Shown: one piece after another, positions 18,580 to 28,321 of the stretch
Position numbering within the stretch: the first letter of the stretch is position 1
Layout: each line of letters starts with the position of its first letter
Source of the DNA: RPQJ01 sp963846885
Lineage (GTDB): Bacteria > Pseudomonadota > Gammaproteobacteria > Steroidobacterales > Steroidobacteraceae
Assembly (NCBI GenBank): GCA_963846885.1
Contig: CAWJXS010000019.1
Coordinates: 89,591-153,590 of the forward strand
Direction of reading: 5' to 3'
DNA: 64,000 bases
Position numbers and translations under genes: made by a program
Notes under the pieces: model-generated
What the model was told of the DNA's origin: nothing
What the model saw: the letters and a program-made list of their open reading frames with translations, nothing else
Databases searched by the model: none

Positions 18580-19950
18580 TCAGCCCGTGCGTGGCTTGCG
18601 GAAGACGTAATACGAACCGACGACCACCGCCAGCGTCAGCAGGCTGAAGTAGAACTGGCTCGCGAGTTCAGGCGTCGATGCCATCGCGACGAGTACGGCG
18701 AACATGGCGCCGATCGTCACGTAGCTGAGCCACGGAAAGAGCCAGACGCGCACGGCCTTCGTCTCCGTTTCCGGATGCCGCTTGCGCAGCCGGATGTGCG
18801 AGAACGCGGTCATCAGGTAGACGAACAGGATCACCGTGCCCGTCGTGCTGATCAGGAACGCGAACACGCGGTTCGGCGAGACGATCGCAATGACGACGCC
18901 GATCACGCCGACGATCGAACCGAGCAGGATCGAGCGGGCGGGCACGCGGCGCTCGTTGACCTCGACCAGCCAGCGCGGCGCATCGCCGCGGTCGGCCATC
19001 ACATGCAGCACGCGCGAGCACACGTACACCGCCGAATTCAGGCACGACAGCACGGCCGTCAGGATGATGAAGCTCATCACCGCGCTGCCCCACTGGAATC
19101 CCATCACGTTCAGCGCCAGCGTGAACGGCGACTCGCCCGGCTTGATCGAGGGCCACGCGACGACGCTGACGATCAGGAACAGCGAGAGCACGTAGAAGAG
19201 CAGGATCCGCCACGTGATCGTCGTCGCCATGCGCACGACTGCCTTCTCGGGATCCTTCGACTCCGCCGCAGCGACAGTCGTGATCTCGGCGCCCACCAGC
19301 GAAAAGAACACCGTGGTCACCGTGGCGAGCACCGGCACCCAGCCCTTGGGGGCAAAACCGCCGTGCGCGGTGAGGTTGGCGAGCGTAGCGCCCTGGTCAT
19401 GCGTGAAGCCGAAGGCAAATGCGGCCGTGATCAGGATGAAGGCGATGATCGCCGCCACCTTGATCGACGAGAACCAGAACTCGAACTCGCCATAGGAGCG
19501 GGCCGACAGCAGGTTCACCGCAGTCATCACGGCCATCAGACCTAAGCCGATCTGCCACATCGGCAGGTCGATCCACAACTGCAGGATCTGCGCGCCGGCG
19601 ATCGCCTCGATCGGGACGACGACGATCCAGAAGTACCAGTAGAGCCAGCCGGCGATGAAGCCAGCGGCGTCGCCGAGCCCCGCACGCGAGAACTCCGTGA
19701 AAGAACGCACGCCAGGATGCGTGATCGCCATCTCGCCGAGCATGCGCATCACGATGAAGACGATGGCGCCGGCGATGATGTACGACACCAGCGCGGCCGG
19801 GCCCGCGGCCGCGATTGCAGCGCTGCTGCCGACGAAGAGGCCCGCGCCGATCACCCCGCCGATCGTGATCATCGTGATGTGGCGGGGCAGGAGCGTGCGG
19901 CTCAATTCGTGCGGTCGAGCCGCTGCAGCGGCATCCGAGGGCGAACTCAT
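18580..19950 (-). CDS. Amino acid permease (GabP/AnsP-type, APC superfamily)
   Basis: 456 residues, about 12 helices. The first-helix motif GGVIGAGLFVGSSAAIAAAGP and FTEFSRAGLGDAAGFIAGWLYWYFW are typical of GABA/aromatic/asparagine permeases driven by proton symport. It is intact, unlike the frameshifted APC gene at 8-9.3 kb, and belongs to a different subfamily. It stands alone, divergent from the TRAP binding protein with about 190 bases between the starts. Substrate cannot be told from sequence. Confidence 0.85.
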   Translation of the reverse strand: MSSPSDAAAAARPHELSRTLLPRHITMITIGGVIGAGLFVGSSAAIAAAGPAALVSYIIAGAIVFIVMRMLGEMAITHPGVRSFTEFSRAGLGDAAGFIAGWLYWYFWIVVVPIEAIAGAQILQLWIDLPMWQIGLGLMAVMTAVNLLSARSYGEFEFWFSSIKVAAIIAFILITAAFAFGFTHDQGATLANLTAHGGFAPKGWVPVLATVTTVFFSLVGAEITTVAAAESKDPEKAVVRMATTITWRILLFYVLSLFLIVSVVAWPSIKPGESPFTLALNVMGFQWGSAVMSFIILTAVLSCLNSAVYVCSRVLHVMADRGDAPRWLVEVNERRVPARSILLGSIVGVIGVVIAIVSPNRVFAFLISTTGTVILFVYLMTAFSHIRLRKRHPETETKAVRVWLFPWLSYVTIGAMFAVLVAMASTPELASQFYFSLLTLAVVVGSYYVFRKPRTG

Positions 19951-20143
19951 TGCGCGACCCTGCAGGGGGCTCGGTGGCGTTTGACTTGCACGATTGCGGG
20001 CTCCGGGGTGTCCAAGTTGGCACGCACCGTCCTATGGCGGGTGTGTGCTGTCAAGCAAATCCGGTCTGCGCCGTCCCGCAAGCAACTCTCCTGCTGCTAT
20101 CGTATGAAGGCAGCAGGACGTAGCTGCACACGGGATACCGCGC

Positions 20144-21244
20144 GTGAAACGAAGGGCGTTACTGCAGGCCGCCATGCTTGGCACGGGTGCGGCGATAGCC
20201 GCTCCTGCCATTTCCAGGGGCCTCATGGAATGGCGCATGGTCACGAGCTGGCCCAAGGGTCTGCCGGGCCTGGGCACGGGTGCCGAGCGCCTGGCTGCCA
20301 ACATCACGGCGTTGAGCGGCGGCCGGCTGACCGTAAAGGTCTACGCGGCGGGGGAGCTGGTGCCTGCACTCGAGTGCTTCGGCGCAGTCGCCAACGGCAC
20401 GGCGCAGATGGCGCACGACGCTGCCTATTACCATGCCGGCAAGTCCGAAGGTCTCCCGTTTTTCACCGCGTTTCCGTTCGGCTTCACGACGGGCGAGATG
20501 GCCGCCTGGATCAAGTACGGCAATGGTCAGAAACTGTGGGACGAGTTGTGCGCGCCTTTCGGCGTGCGGGCCTTCCAGGCCGGCAGCACCGGGACGCAGA
20601 TGTTCGGCTGGTTCCGCCGCGAGATCCGCTCGCTCGAGGACCTGCAGGGGCTCAAGTTCCGCACGCCCGGCAACCAGGGCCGCCTGCTGCAGAAACTGGG
20701 CGTGACGCCGGTCTCGCTGCCGGGGGGTGAAATTTTCCCGGCACTGCAGTCGGGCGCCATCGACGGCGCCGAGTGGATCGGCCCGTACAACGACCTTGCA
20801 CTCGGCTTCTACCAGGTGTGTCGTTACTACTATTCGCACGGCTACCACGAGCCGGGCCCTGCGCTGCAATTGACCATCAACGAACGGGCCTGGCGCTCGC
20901 TGCCGCCCGACCTGCAGCAGGTGGTGCGGGTGGCGGCGGATGCCGCGACGACCGACATGTACGCCGAGTACATCGCGCGCTCGGGTCCCGCTTTGCGCAC
21001 GCTGGTGCAGGACCACGGCGTGATCGTGCGCGGCCTGCCCGAAGAGGTGCTGATCGCCTGCGGCAACAAGGCGAATGAAGTGCTGAACGAGATCTACGCA
21101 GCAGACACGTCGCCCAATCGCATCGTGCGGCGGATCATCGAGGACTTCCTCGCGTTCCGGCAGGACGTCGTGCCGTGGACGCGCGTCGGCGAGCAGGCAT
21201 TCCTGAACGCGCGGCGTCTGCCGTTCGAGTTCAAGCTCAGGTAA
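20144..21244 (+). CDS. TRAP transporter substrate-binding protein (DctP family, TakP-like)
   Basis: 366 residues from a GTG start. A twin-arginine-like KRRALLQAAMLGTGAAIAAP leader directs export. The mature protein has the DctP fold with FRTPGNQGRLLQKLGVTPVSLPGGEIFPALQSG. It then carries EWIGPYNDLALGF, YYYSHGYHEPG and the conserved Arg in LKFRTPG. These motifs are those of alpha-keto-acid and lactate binding proteins of the TakP group. It delivers its ligand to the DctQM permease in the inner membrane. Unusually it is not in line with them: dctM ends 43 bases away on the opposite strand, tail to tail. Confidence 0.85.
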   Translation: MKRRALLQAAMLGTGAAIAAPAISRGLMEWRMVTSWPKGLPGLGTGAERLAANITALSGGRLTVKVYAAGELVPALECFGAVANGTAQMAHDAAYYHAGKSEGLPFFTAFPFGFTTGEMAAWIKYGNGQKLWDELCAPFGVRAFQAGSTGTQMFGWFRREIRSLEDLQGLKFRTPGNQGRLLQKLGVTPVSLPGGEIFPALQSGAIDGAEWIGPYNDLALGFYQVCRYYYSHGYHEPGPALQLTINERAWRSLPPDLQQVVRVAADAATTDMYAEYIARSGPALRTLVQDHGVIVRGLPEEVLIACGNKANEVLNEIYAADTSPNRIVRRIIEDFLAFRQDVVPWTRVGEQAFLNARRLPFEFKLR

Positions 21245-21286
21245 GCGGGCGGACGACGAGCACGGGAAGCGGCCACCGCCTGGCGC

Positions 21287-22856
21287 CTATTCCGCGGCAG
21301 GCTCCTGCCGCGGCGGGAACAGATCCTCGAAATTGTCGCGGTACGGCGGGTTGCGGCCGGGCACCGGCTCGTCGAACAGGTCGCTGAAATCATCCGCGAC
21401 CGGCGAGCCCGATGTCGCCGCGTGGGGCGGCCGGCCCGCGGTTGTCTTCGAGCAAGGGTGCTTCGTGCGAAAACAGCCGTTCCGGCAGGTACGTGGCCAG
21501 GCTCGGCACGGCCCATACCAGCGCGAGCCCCGCGACCTGCAGTGCGACGAACGGAATGGCGCCGCGATAGATGTCGAGGGTCCTGAGCATCTTGCCCGCG
21601 ACGCCGCGCAGGTAGAACAGCGCGAAGCCGAAAGGGGGCGTCAGGAAACTCGTCTGCAGGTTCATGCCGATCATCACGCCTAGCCAGATCGGATCGACTC
21701 CCAGCTTGATCAGTGCGGGTGCGGCGATCGGCACGACGACGAAGATGATCTCGAACGTGTCGAGGAAAAAGCCGAGGAAAAAGATCACGAGCATCACGGC
21801 GAGCACGGCCGTGAACGTGCCGCCCGGCAGCGACGCCAGCGCATCGTGCACCAGGTTCTCGCCGCCCAGTCCGCGGAACACCAGGCTGAATACGCTCGCG
21901 CCGAGCAGGATCACGAACACCATCGACGAGATCGTGAGCGTCGAGCGCATCACTTCGCGCAGGACGGTCAAGCTGAAGCTGCGGTTCAGCGCCGAGAGCA
22001 GCATCGCGCCGACGGCGCCGACCGAAGCGGATTCCGTCGGTGTGGCGATGCCCGTCAGGATCGAGCCCAGCACGGCCAGGATCAGCAGCAGCGGTGGCGC
22101 CAGCGCCTTGACCACGCGACCCGCGAGACCGGCGCGACGCTCGTCGCTCATCTCGAGCGGCGGGCACGACTTGGGATCGAAGATCGACTTGAACAGGATC
22201 CACGAGAGATACAGACCCACCAGCACCAGGCCGGGGATCATCGCGCCCGCGAACAACTGACCGACGGAAATCGGGTCGGGCGACATGTTGCCCAGTTCCA
22301 GCTGTGCCTGCTGGTTGGCGCCCTGCAGGATGTCGCCGACGAAGATCAGCACGGTGGAGGGCGGAATGATCTGCCCGAGCGTGCCCGCCGCGCAGATCGT
22401 GCCGCCGGCGAGCTTCGGGTCGTACCCTGCGCGCAGCATCGCGGGCAGCGACAGCAATCCCATCGTGACGACCGTAGCGCCGACGATTCCAGTCGACGCG
22501 GCCAGCAGCGCGCCGACGATGACGACTGAGTACCCGAGACCGCCGCGCAGCGACCCGAACAGCTCTCCCATCGTCGTGAGCAGCGCCTCGGCGATTTTCG
22601 AGCGCTCGAGCATCACGCCCATGAAGACGAACAGCGGCACGGCCACCAGCGTCTCGTTGGTCATCGTGCCGAAGTAGCGCCCGACCAGGGCGGACAGGAT
22701 CGCGACGTCGAACACGCCGAGCAGGATGCCGAGGGTGGCGAAGATCAGGCCGACGCCCGCGAGCGTGAACGCGACCGGATAGCCGAGCAGCACGGCGCCG
22801 ATGGTCGCAATGAACATCGCCACCGAGAGGATCTCGCCGATCAGTACGGTACTCAT
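21287..22856 (-). CDS. TRAP transporter large permease (DctM), frameshifted near the C-terminus
   Basis: The start used is ATG 22856 (MSTVLIGEILSVAMF), not the upstream in-frame ATG. More than 12 hydrophobic segments and GTICAAGTLGQIIPPSTVLI identify the DctM sodium-coupled permease. The open frame ends at 21390 with an improbable tail. One base earlier in frame, from about 21435 in the CCCC/GGGG run, a natural acidic tail (FSDLFDEPVPG, FEDLFPPRQEPAAE) continues to a TAG at 21287. An extra base there fits the 3n+1 length. The C-terminal extension of about 50 residues is longer than in most DctM proteins. It acts with DctQ just upstream. Confidence 0.85.
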
Positions 22857-22894
22857 CGGGGCGTGCTCACTGGGGCGCACTCACCGGGGCAGGG

Positions 22895-23446
22895 TCAAAG
22901 GCGTTCATCGGTGACCTTGTCCTCGTCATGATCGAGGATCGGGCGGCCTGCGAGTTGCAGCGAGCGCCGGGCAATCAACGCGAGCCCCTGCAGGAACAGC
23001 AGTGCGCACAGCACCCACAGCAGCGACTTGAGCACGAACAGGCCGGGCATGCCGTCGGACGTGCCGGACGACTCGCGGATCTGCCACGACGACATCACGA
23101 ACGGGGCCGACGTGACGGCCAGGATCGCGAGCCAGGGGAAGAGGAAGAACAGCGTGCCCAGGATGTCGACCCAGGCCTTGCCGCGCTCGCCCAGGCGGCC
23201 GTACATGACATCCACGTTGACGTGTCCGCGATGCAGCATCGTGTAGCCGGCGCCCGCCATGAAGACGATGGCGTGCTGCCACACGTACAGCTCCTGCATC
23301 CACGGGTAGCCGATGTTGAACGCATAGCGCAGCAGCACGACGGTGAAGCAGGTCAGCACGCAGCCCAGCGTGAGCCAGGCGACCGTGCGCCCGATCCATT
23401 CGTTGCAGGCGTCGACACCCTTGACGAAGTGGTACAGCACGGCCAT
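22895..23446 (-). CDS. TRAP transporter small permease (DctQ)
   Basis: 183 residues with four hydrophobic segments. GYPWMQELYVWQHAIVFMAG and HVNVDVMYGRL are typical of DctQ subunits of the larger, keto-acid type TRAP systems. It forms the membrane complex with DctM, encoded 38 bases downstream, and receives ligand from the DctP protein at 20.1-21.2 kb. Its ATG shares one base with the stop of the flavodoxin-like gene (TGATG), so the three minus-strand genes are probably cotranscribed. Confidence 0.85.
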   Translation of the reverse strand: MAVLYHFVKGVDACNEWIGRTVAWLTLGCVLTCFTVVLLRYAFNIGYPWMQELYVWQHAIVFMAGAGYTMLHRGHVNVDVMYGRLGERGKAWVDILGTLFFLFPWLAILAVTSAPFVMSSWQIRESSGTSDGMPGLFVLKSLLWVLCALLFLQGLALIARRSLQLAGRPILDHDEDKVTDERL

Positions 23447-23943
23447 CAGTAGAGCCCCATGGCGAGTCCTGCGGCGAGCGTCGCGCCGAGTTCCTCACAG
23501 CGCTGCAGCTCGTTGGCCGGGATGACCTTGGCGCGCAGGATGTCGGCCGGTGCCTGTGCATGGGTGATCACGAGCAAGGGCGGCGCGACCGGTCTGAGAC
23601 GCCAGCCCAAGGCGATGCGTTCGAGCTGGCGAATGGCGCCCTGGCCATCGCTGCCGGCGCAGACCATCGCCGCATACGGCCGGCCGTTCACCTGGTCGAG
23701 CGCCGCGTAATACGTGCGATCGAAGAAGTCCTTCATCAGCCCGCTCATCGAAGCCAGGTTCTCCGGCGTCGCGAACAGGTAACCGTCGGCAGCCAGCACG
23801 TGCTCGGGTTGCGCGTCCTGCGCGCACAGCAGCGTCGCGCGCACGCCGGCGTCCAGACGTGCGCCGCGCAAGGCCGCATCGGCCATCTGGCGCGTGCCGC
23901 CAGTCATCGAGTGGTAGACGATCAGCAGGGATTTCAGCAACGG
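23446..23943 (-). CDS. Flavodoxin-like / NADPH-dependent FMN reductase family protein
   Basis: The protein core starts LLKSLLIVYHSMTGGTRQMA, whose HSMTGGTRQ loop is the FMN phosphate-binding site of flavodoxins. PENLASMSGLMKDFFDRTYY and AAMVCAGSDGQGAIRQ give the second and third flavin contacts. The open frame extends to 23997 but the upstream part is not family-like. A TTG at 23943 gives a product of about 165 residues, which fits the family. It is a cytoplasmic redox protein of unknown partner. It overlaps dctQ by one base, an odd but clear transcriptional link to a TRAP transporter. Confidence 0.7.
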   Translation of the reverse strand, partial: PLLKSLLIVYHSMTGGTRQMADAALRGARLDAGVRATLLCAQDAQPEHVLAADGYLFATPENLASMSGLMKDFFDRTYYAALDQVNGRPYAAMVCAGSDGQGAIRQLERIALGWRLRPVAPPLLVITHAQAPADILRAKVIPANELQRCEELGATLAAGLAMGLY

Positions 23944-24072
23944 TGCACCGGTGGCTCGAACACGCGTCGGCCGGTGGACTGCAGTCGCACCGGCCAACGC
24001 GCCATTCTAGCGAGCCCGCGAGTGACCGCGGAGGGAGTCGCCGTCCGTGGCAGTTCCCGTGACGGCTTCAGG

Positions 24073-25221
24073 TCAGGGGCAGGGCGCAACCTCGAGCCGC
24101 AGCACTTCGCCCAGGGTCGACGACGTGCCAAGGTTGGTCAGGTAGGCCGCGCCGTCCGGACCGATCGCGATTCCGCTCGGAAACGTGAGTCCGGCCAGCA
24201 GTACCGTCGGTGTGCCGCCCGGGCATTTCCGCAACAGTCGGCCCACCCCGAGTCCAGGGTTGAACGGCGGCGGGCCGGGCTGGCCGCTTGCCACTTCCAG
24301 GATGTACAGGGCGCCGCCCGCGTCGAAGGCCGTATCCACCACTGCCGTGAGTCCGGTGACGTAGGGCGTGATCGCGCTGCCATCGCTTTCGACACGCAGC
24401 ACGGCTGCCGAGCCGCGGTAGAACGGAAATGACGTGAGCAGGCCGACATACAGAGCCCCGTCCGGACCTTCCGCCACCGAAGTCGGCACCGGCTCCCGCG
24501 GGCCCGGAATCGGCGGCACGTTCGGCAGGAACGGCGGCAATGCGAACGTCCGCGTTTTGCCGTTGGCCAGCACTTCGACCAGCGCATTGGCGCCCGCGTC
24601 TGCGACGATCCGCCGACCGGGCAGGGCCGCCGTGCCATACGGGTTCGAGTCGATGTTGCCGCCCGCGGGGTTGGCAACGACTTCGTGTTGCGCGACGTCG
24701 CTGATCACCTTGTACTGGCCGGATGGCGTGGCATGCAGCAGCGTGCCGAACAGGTGGCTCTTCGGGCCGAGGCCTGCGCGCAGCGCAGGATTGCCGCCCC
24801 AGCTCATCGTGACGTAGAAGGACGTGCCGACGAAGGAAACGTCCACGGGGCCGCCCTCAGCCGTTCCCGAGGGTTGGGCAAGCGAGGGCAGGCCCGTCAC
24901 GACGCGCTCGAATCCCCCCTGTGGCAGCACTCGCGAGACCGCGCCCGTCTCGCCATAGCAGCGGCTGATCGCTGGCGCCGGCGGGGACGGCGTACACGCC
25001 CCACTGCCGCCGCTGCCTGACTCGGCCACGTACAGGTCGCCGTTCGGCGCGAAGTTGAGTCCCCGCGGATTGGCGAGTCCGGTGGCAATGGTCTGCGCTG
25101 GACCGATGTCCGCGAGGGCAGGGATCGATGTGCACGCAAAGGCTGCCAGCCCCAGGGACCGAACAATGCTGCTGCGCAGCAAGCTGCGCGAGCCAGCGAC
25201 AACGAGTTTCCGTTTCGACAC
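24073..25221 (-). CDS. ScyD/ScyE-family secreted beta-propeller protein
   Basis: 382 residues. An N-terminal export signal (SLGLAAFACTSIPALA) precedes QTIATGLANPRGLNFAPNGD and LYVAESGSGGSG. GPREPVPTSVAEGPDGALYVG and AGLTFPSGIAIGPDGAAYLT follow. These repeated GPDG/APNG-type turns are NHL-like blades as in the ScyD/ScyE family, named from the scytonemin cluster of cyanobacteria but widespread in proteins of unknown function. Nothing near it suggests pigment synthesis. It is divergent from the wHTH-TPR regulator with 168 bases between, so control by that regulator is possible. Confidence 0.75.
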   Translation of the reverse strand: MSKRKLVVAGSRSLLRSSIVRSLGLAAFACTSIPALADIGPAQTIATGLANPRGLNFAPNGDLYVAESGSGGSGACTPSPPAPAISRCYGETGAVSRVLPQGGFERVVTGLPSLAQPSGTAEGGPVDVSFVGTSFYVTMSWGGNPALRAGLGPKSHLFGTLLHATPSGQYKVISDVAQHEVVANPAGGNIDSNPYGTAALPGRRIVADAGANALVEVLANGKTRTFALPPFLPNVPPIPGPREPVPTSVAEGPDGALYVGLLTSFPFYRGSAAVLRVESDGSAITPYVTGLTAVVDTAFDAGGALYILEVASGQPGPPPFNPGLGVGRLLRKCPGGTPTVLLAGLTFPSGIAIGPDGAAYLTNLGTSSTLGEVLRLEVAPCP

Positions 25222-25389
25222 GTTGGATTCCTCCGGTTTTTTTTCTAAGTGACAGCGGCGCGAAAGGTCGACATCCGCATGAGCGGGTCGAGATTGGCCT
25301 CGCCAGCCGGCGCGAAGCCATAGGACGAAGCTGACGGCTCCCTGACATGTTTATGACCGCGTCAATGTAGGTGTAATCTCACCCGAGCC

Positions 25390-26928
25390 ATGCGCGACCA
25401 AATCCGCTTTGACGGTTGGACTCTGCTGCGCTCGACCGGCGAACTCATGCGTGGAGACGTGCGCACGCGGCTGCAGGGGCAGCCCCTCCAGGTGCTCGAA
25501 GAACTGTTGGCGCGCCCTGGAGAGCTGGTGCCCCGTGAGCAGATGATCGCGCGTCTCTGGCCCAACGGCGTGGTCGTCGATTTCGACACGGCGCTGAACA
25601 GCGCGGTGCGCCGGCTGCGCACGGCACTCGATGACCATGCCGAACACCCGCGCTACATCGAGACCCTCCCGCGTCGCGGTTATCGCTTCATCGGCCGGCT
25701 CGACCCGGATCCGGCCACGGATGCGGGCGACCCAATGGCGCAGGTTGCATCCCTCGCTCCACCGGATGCCGCTTCCAGGACCGTGCCCACGACGGCGCTG
25801 CCGCTGCACGCCATCGGCTTGCCTGGGCGGCGAGGGTGGCTCGCAGCGGCCGCGTTCGGAGTCGGTGCCTTTGCCCTGCTGGCCGCATGGGTTGCGGACC
25901 GGACCGACGTTGCAGTGCCTGCGGCCGCGGAGGTCGCCGTTGCGGCGGTGTCCGCCGACGCTCGCGAGCGCTACGAGCGTGGACGGTTCTTCTTCGATCG
26001 CCGCGGACCCGGCGATACGGCCAGGGCGCTGGCGCTGTTCGAGGAATCGCTGCGCACGGATCCGCGCTTCGCCGCGGCCTGGGCGGGCATTGCCAGCGTT
26101 CGCTGGATCGACACGATGGAGGGGCGCCATGCACGCGCCGAGGGCCTCGCGCTCACGCGAACCGCTGCGGAAAACGCGCTGGCGCAAGACCCTGCGAACG
26201 CCGAAGCGTTGCTGCGGTTAGCGAACTACCACCGGGCAGCGGGAGACCCGTCCGCGGCCGACGAAGTCATGCGCCGGGCCGCATTGCTGGCGTCCGACGA
26301 TCCGCTGCTGTTGGCGATTCGCGCCGGTGAAGCGGCGAGCGCAGGACGGTTCGAGGAGGCTGTCGGCCTGCAAAGGAAGGTGGTGCAGCAAACCCCGCTT
26401 GCCACGCCTGCGCGCCACAATCTCGCCGTGATGCTGTACCTCGCGGGTCGATTCGACGAAGCACGCGCCGAATTGGCGCAGCTCAGCGCGATCAGCCCGA
26501 CCCAGGATCGACCAGACTTCATCATCGGTCAGTCGCTGCTGCTGAGCGGCGACTACCTGGGCGCGCTGGAATTTGCTCGCGCGCTCCCGACAGGCGCCGC
26601 GCGGCTGCAATTGGAGGCTCTGGCGCATCACGCGCTGGGACGGCGCGCAGATGCCGACGCGGCATTGCAGCAACTGGTCCTGCAGACTGCCCCCGCGCAC
26701 TCGTATCGCGTCGCGGAGGTGTATGCCTACCGAGGGGACAACGATGCAGCATTCGAGTGGCTGCAGCGATCCGCGACTGCAGTTGCCACGGGTTGCCCGG
26801 TTGGGGAATGCTGGCCAGCCGACTGGGTGCCCATGTTGCCGCTGCTGCGGCCGCTGAATTCCGATCCGCGATGGCCTGCCATCCGCACGGCACTCGCCGC
26901 ATCGTCCGGCAACGCGGGTCGCACCTGA
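25390..26928 (+). CDS. CadC-like regulator: OmpR-type wHTH, one membrane segment, TPR domain
   Basis: 512 residues. Residues 1-105 form an OmpR/PhoB-type winged helix: LQVLEELLARPGELVPREQM, LNSAVRRLRTALDD, then YIETLPRRGYRFIGR at the wing. One membrane segment follows (WLAAAAFGVGAFALLAAWVA, about 153-172). A periplasmic part to the end carries TPR-like helix pairs, for example ALFEESLRTDPRFAAAWAGI. Such proteins bind DNA from the membrane and sense signals or partners outside. The neighbouring divergent ScyD/ScyE-like gene is the obvious candidate target, by position only. It ends facing the glycerophosphodiesterase gene with 13 bases between stops. Confidence 0.85.
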   Translation: MRDQIRFDGWTLLRSTGELMRGDVRTRLQGQPLQVLEELLARPGELVPREQMIARLWPNGVVVDFDTALNSAVRRLRTALDDHAEHPRYIETLPRRGYRFIGRLDPDPATDAGDPMAQVASLAPPDAASRTVPTTALPLHAIGLPGRRGWLAAAAFGVGAFALLAAWVADRTDVAVPAAAEVAVAAVSADARERYERGRFFFDRRGPGDTARALALFEESLRTDPRFAAAWAGIASVRWIDTMEGRHARAEGLALTRTAAENALAQDPANAEALLRLANYHRAAGDPSAADEVMRRAALLASDDPLLLAIRAGEAASAGRFEEAVGLQRKVVQQTPLATPARHNLAVMLYLAGRFDEARAELAQLSAISPTQDRPDFIIGQSLLLSGDYLGALEFARALPTGAARLQLEALAHHALGRRADADAALQQLVLQTAPAHSYRVAEVYAYRGDNDAAFEWLQRSATAVATGCPVGECWPADWVPMLPLLRPLNSDPRWPAIRTALAASSGNAGRT

Positions 26929-26941
26929 GCAGCGAACGCAG

Positions 26942-28186
26942 CTACGGGCGACCCGTGCAATTGGCGTAGAAGGCTGGCGGTCGCTGGCCAGTCGCTGAAG
27001 ATCGCGCGGATGCCGACCTGCCGCGCCAGCACGTCGAGCACGCGCAGCACGTCGCTCTCGCCGGTGATCGCATCATTGATGGTCTGGTAATAGAAGCCGT
27101 TGTCGCCCGCGTGCAGCGTGCCCGACCGCTCCAGGCTCCAGGTCACGATCTCGAGTCCCGCTTTGCGCGCATCGAGCGCTGCCTGCGAAGGCACCAGCGC
27201 GCCATGCTCGTCCACGGCCAGCAAGGCGAAAATCGCAGGCGCCCAGATGCGCACGCCCTGCGCATGCAGACGCTGCAGCGCGGCCGCGTCGGGCAGATGG
27301 CTCACATGCTCGGCCGGTTCGAGGTAAACCGCCTGCCGGCCAAACGCAGGCTCGCGGGCCAGCCAGTAAAGCACGTCGTCGAGACTGAAGGATTGCGGCC
27401 AGACCTGGTCGGGCGGCACGCCCGCGGCCTTGTACTCGTCGAGCATGCGCTGCGCGTAATCCTGCTGCGTCATGCCGTCGAAAGGCATCGTCACGACGGG
27501 TTGCTTGAGTTCCGGCACCATCTGCACGCCCAGCTGACGCAACAGCGCGATGCTCTCGGCATGCGTCATGAGCGTGCCGGTGTCGATGCCATGGGCGTTG
27601 GCCGGCGTGCGGCCGCCGCGCACGAACTGCTCTGCCGACAGTGCGCGCGGATCGAAGCCATCGTGCTTGCCCCGCAAGGTGCGGAACTCGGCGAGCGTGA
27701 GGTCGCTGGTGCGGCACTCGGCCTTGGCCGGCGCGACGAGCGCACCCTTGCCGTCGAACTGCGCAGGCTCGAAGGGCTGGGTGCAGCGTGCTGCCAGTGG
27801 CGTCAGCAGGATGTCGGTCGTGGTGTGCAGGTCGTTCTGCGCATGCCGGCAGACCAGTTGCTTGTCGCGAGTGAATGTCACGTCGCACTCGATCACTCCC
27901 GCTCCCTGGGCCGCCGCAGCGAGGTACGACTCGCGCGTGTGCTCCGGAAATCGCAGTGGAGCGCCGCGATGGCCCAGCGCGAACGTCGTGCGCCGCACGG
28001 GCGAAGTCGACGCAGGCTGTGAGCTCGGTCTTGAGTGGGCCCAGATTGCAGGCCGGCCACGAGCGCCACGGGGCGCGGGTCGGGCCGGGGCGCGACGATC
28101 TCGCCGGCGAGGCCGGCAAGGGGTGCCAGGAGGCTGAGCAGGACTAGCGAGCAACGCTTCAAGGGAGACCGCCTCGCTGGACGCAT
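26942..28186 (-). CDS. Glycerophosphodiester phosphodiesterase, exported, three frameshifts
   Basis: The catalytic core is clear: LGHRGAPLRFPEHTRESYLA with the HRG and PEHT residues, then GVIECDVTFTRDKQLVCRH with the E-D metal ligands. It belongs to the larger periplasmic type that hydrolyses glycerophosphodiesters to glycerol-3-phosphate and alcohol. The signal peptide (ATG 28186, CSLVLLSLLAPLAGLAG) lies in another frame, and so does the expected linker GPLKTELTAC. The true end, FYANCTGRP, is one frame away near 26980. Three shifts, net zero, restore about 414 residues. Either sequencing errors or a decaying gene. Product glycerol-3-phosphate could feed GlpD encoded at 57.5 kb. Confidence 0.75.
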
Positions 28187-28321
28187 GGAGGCCGGAATCC
28201 TCGCACCCTGCGCCACGAATAGCCATCGGCAGCCGCGGCTTCCTGCGCGCGGGAAACCCCGTCTCCCCGCGTTGCACCGTCTCGTTTAATCTCCGGGCCT
28301 GCGCACGACAGGGTGGACGGC

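Noticed and set aside
20144..23943. Tailoring of the TRAP genes as a sialic acid uptake system
   Set aside because: No sialic acid catabolic genes are close, and the binding-protein motifs fit the keto-acid group better.
24073..25221. Scytonemin-like pigment cluster around the ScyD/ScyE-type protein
   Set aside because: None of the other pigment genes is nearby, and the family is widespread outside such clusters.
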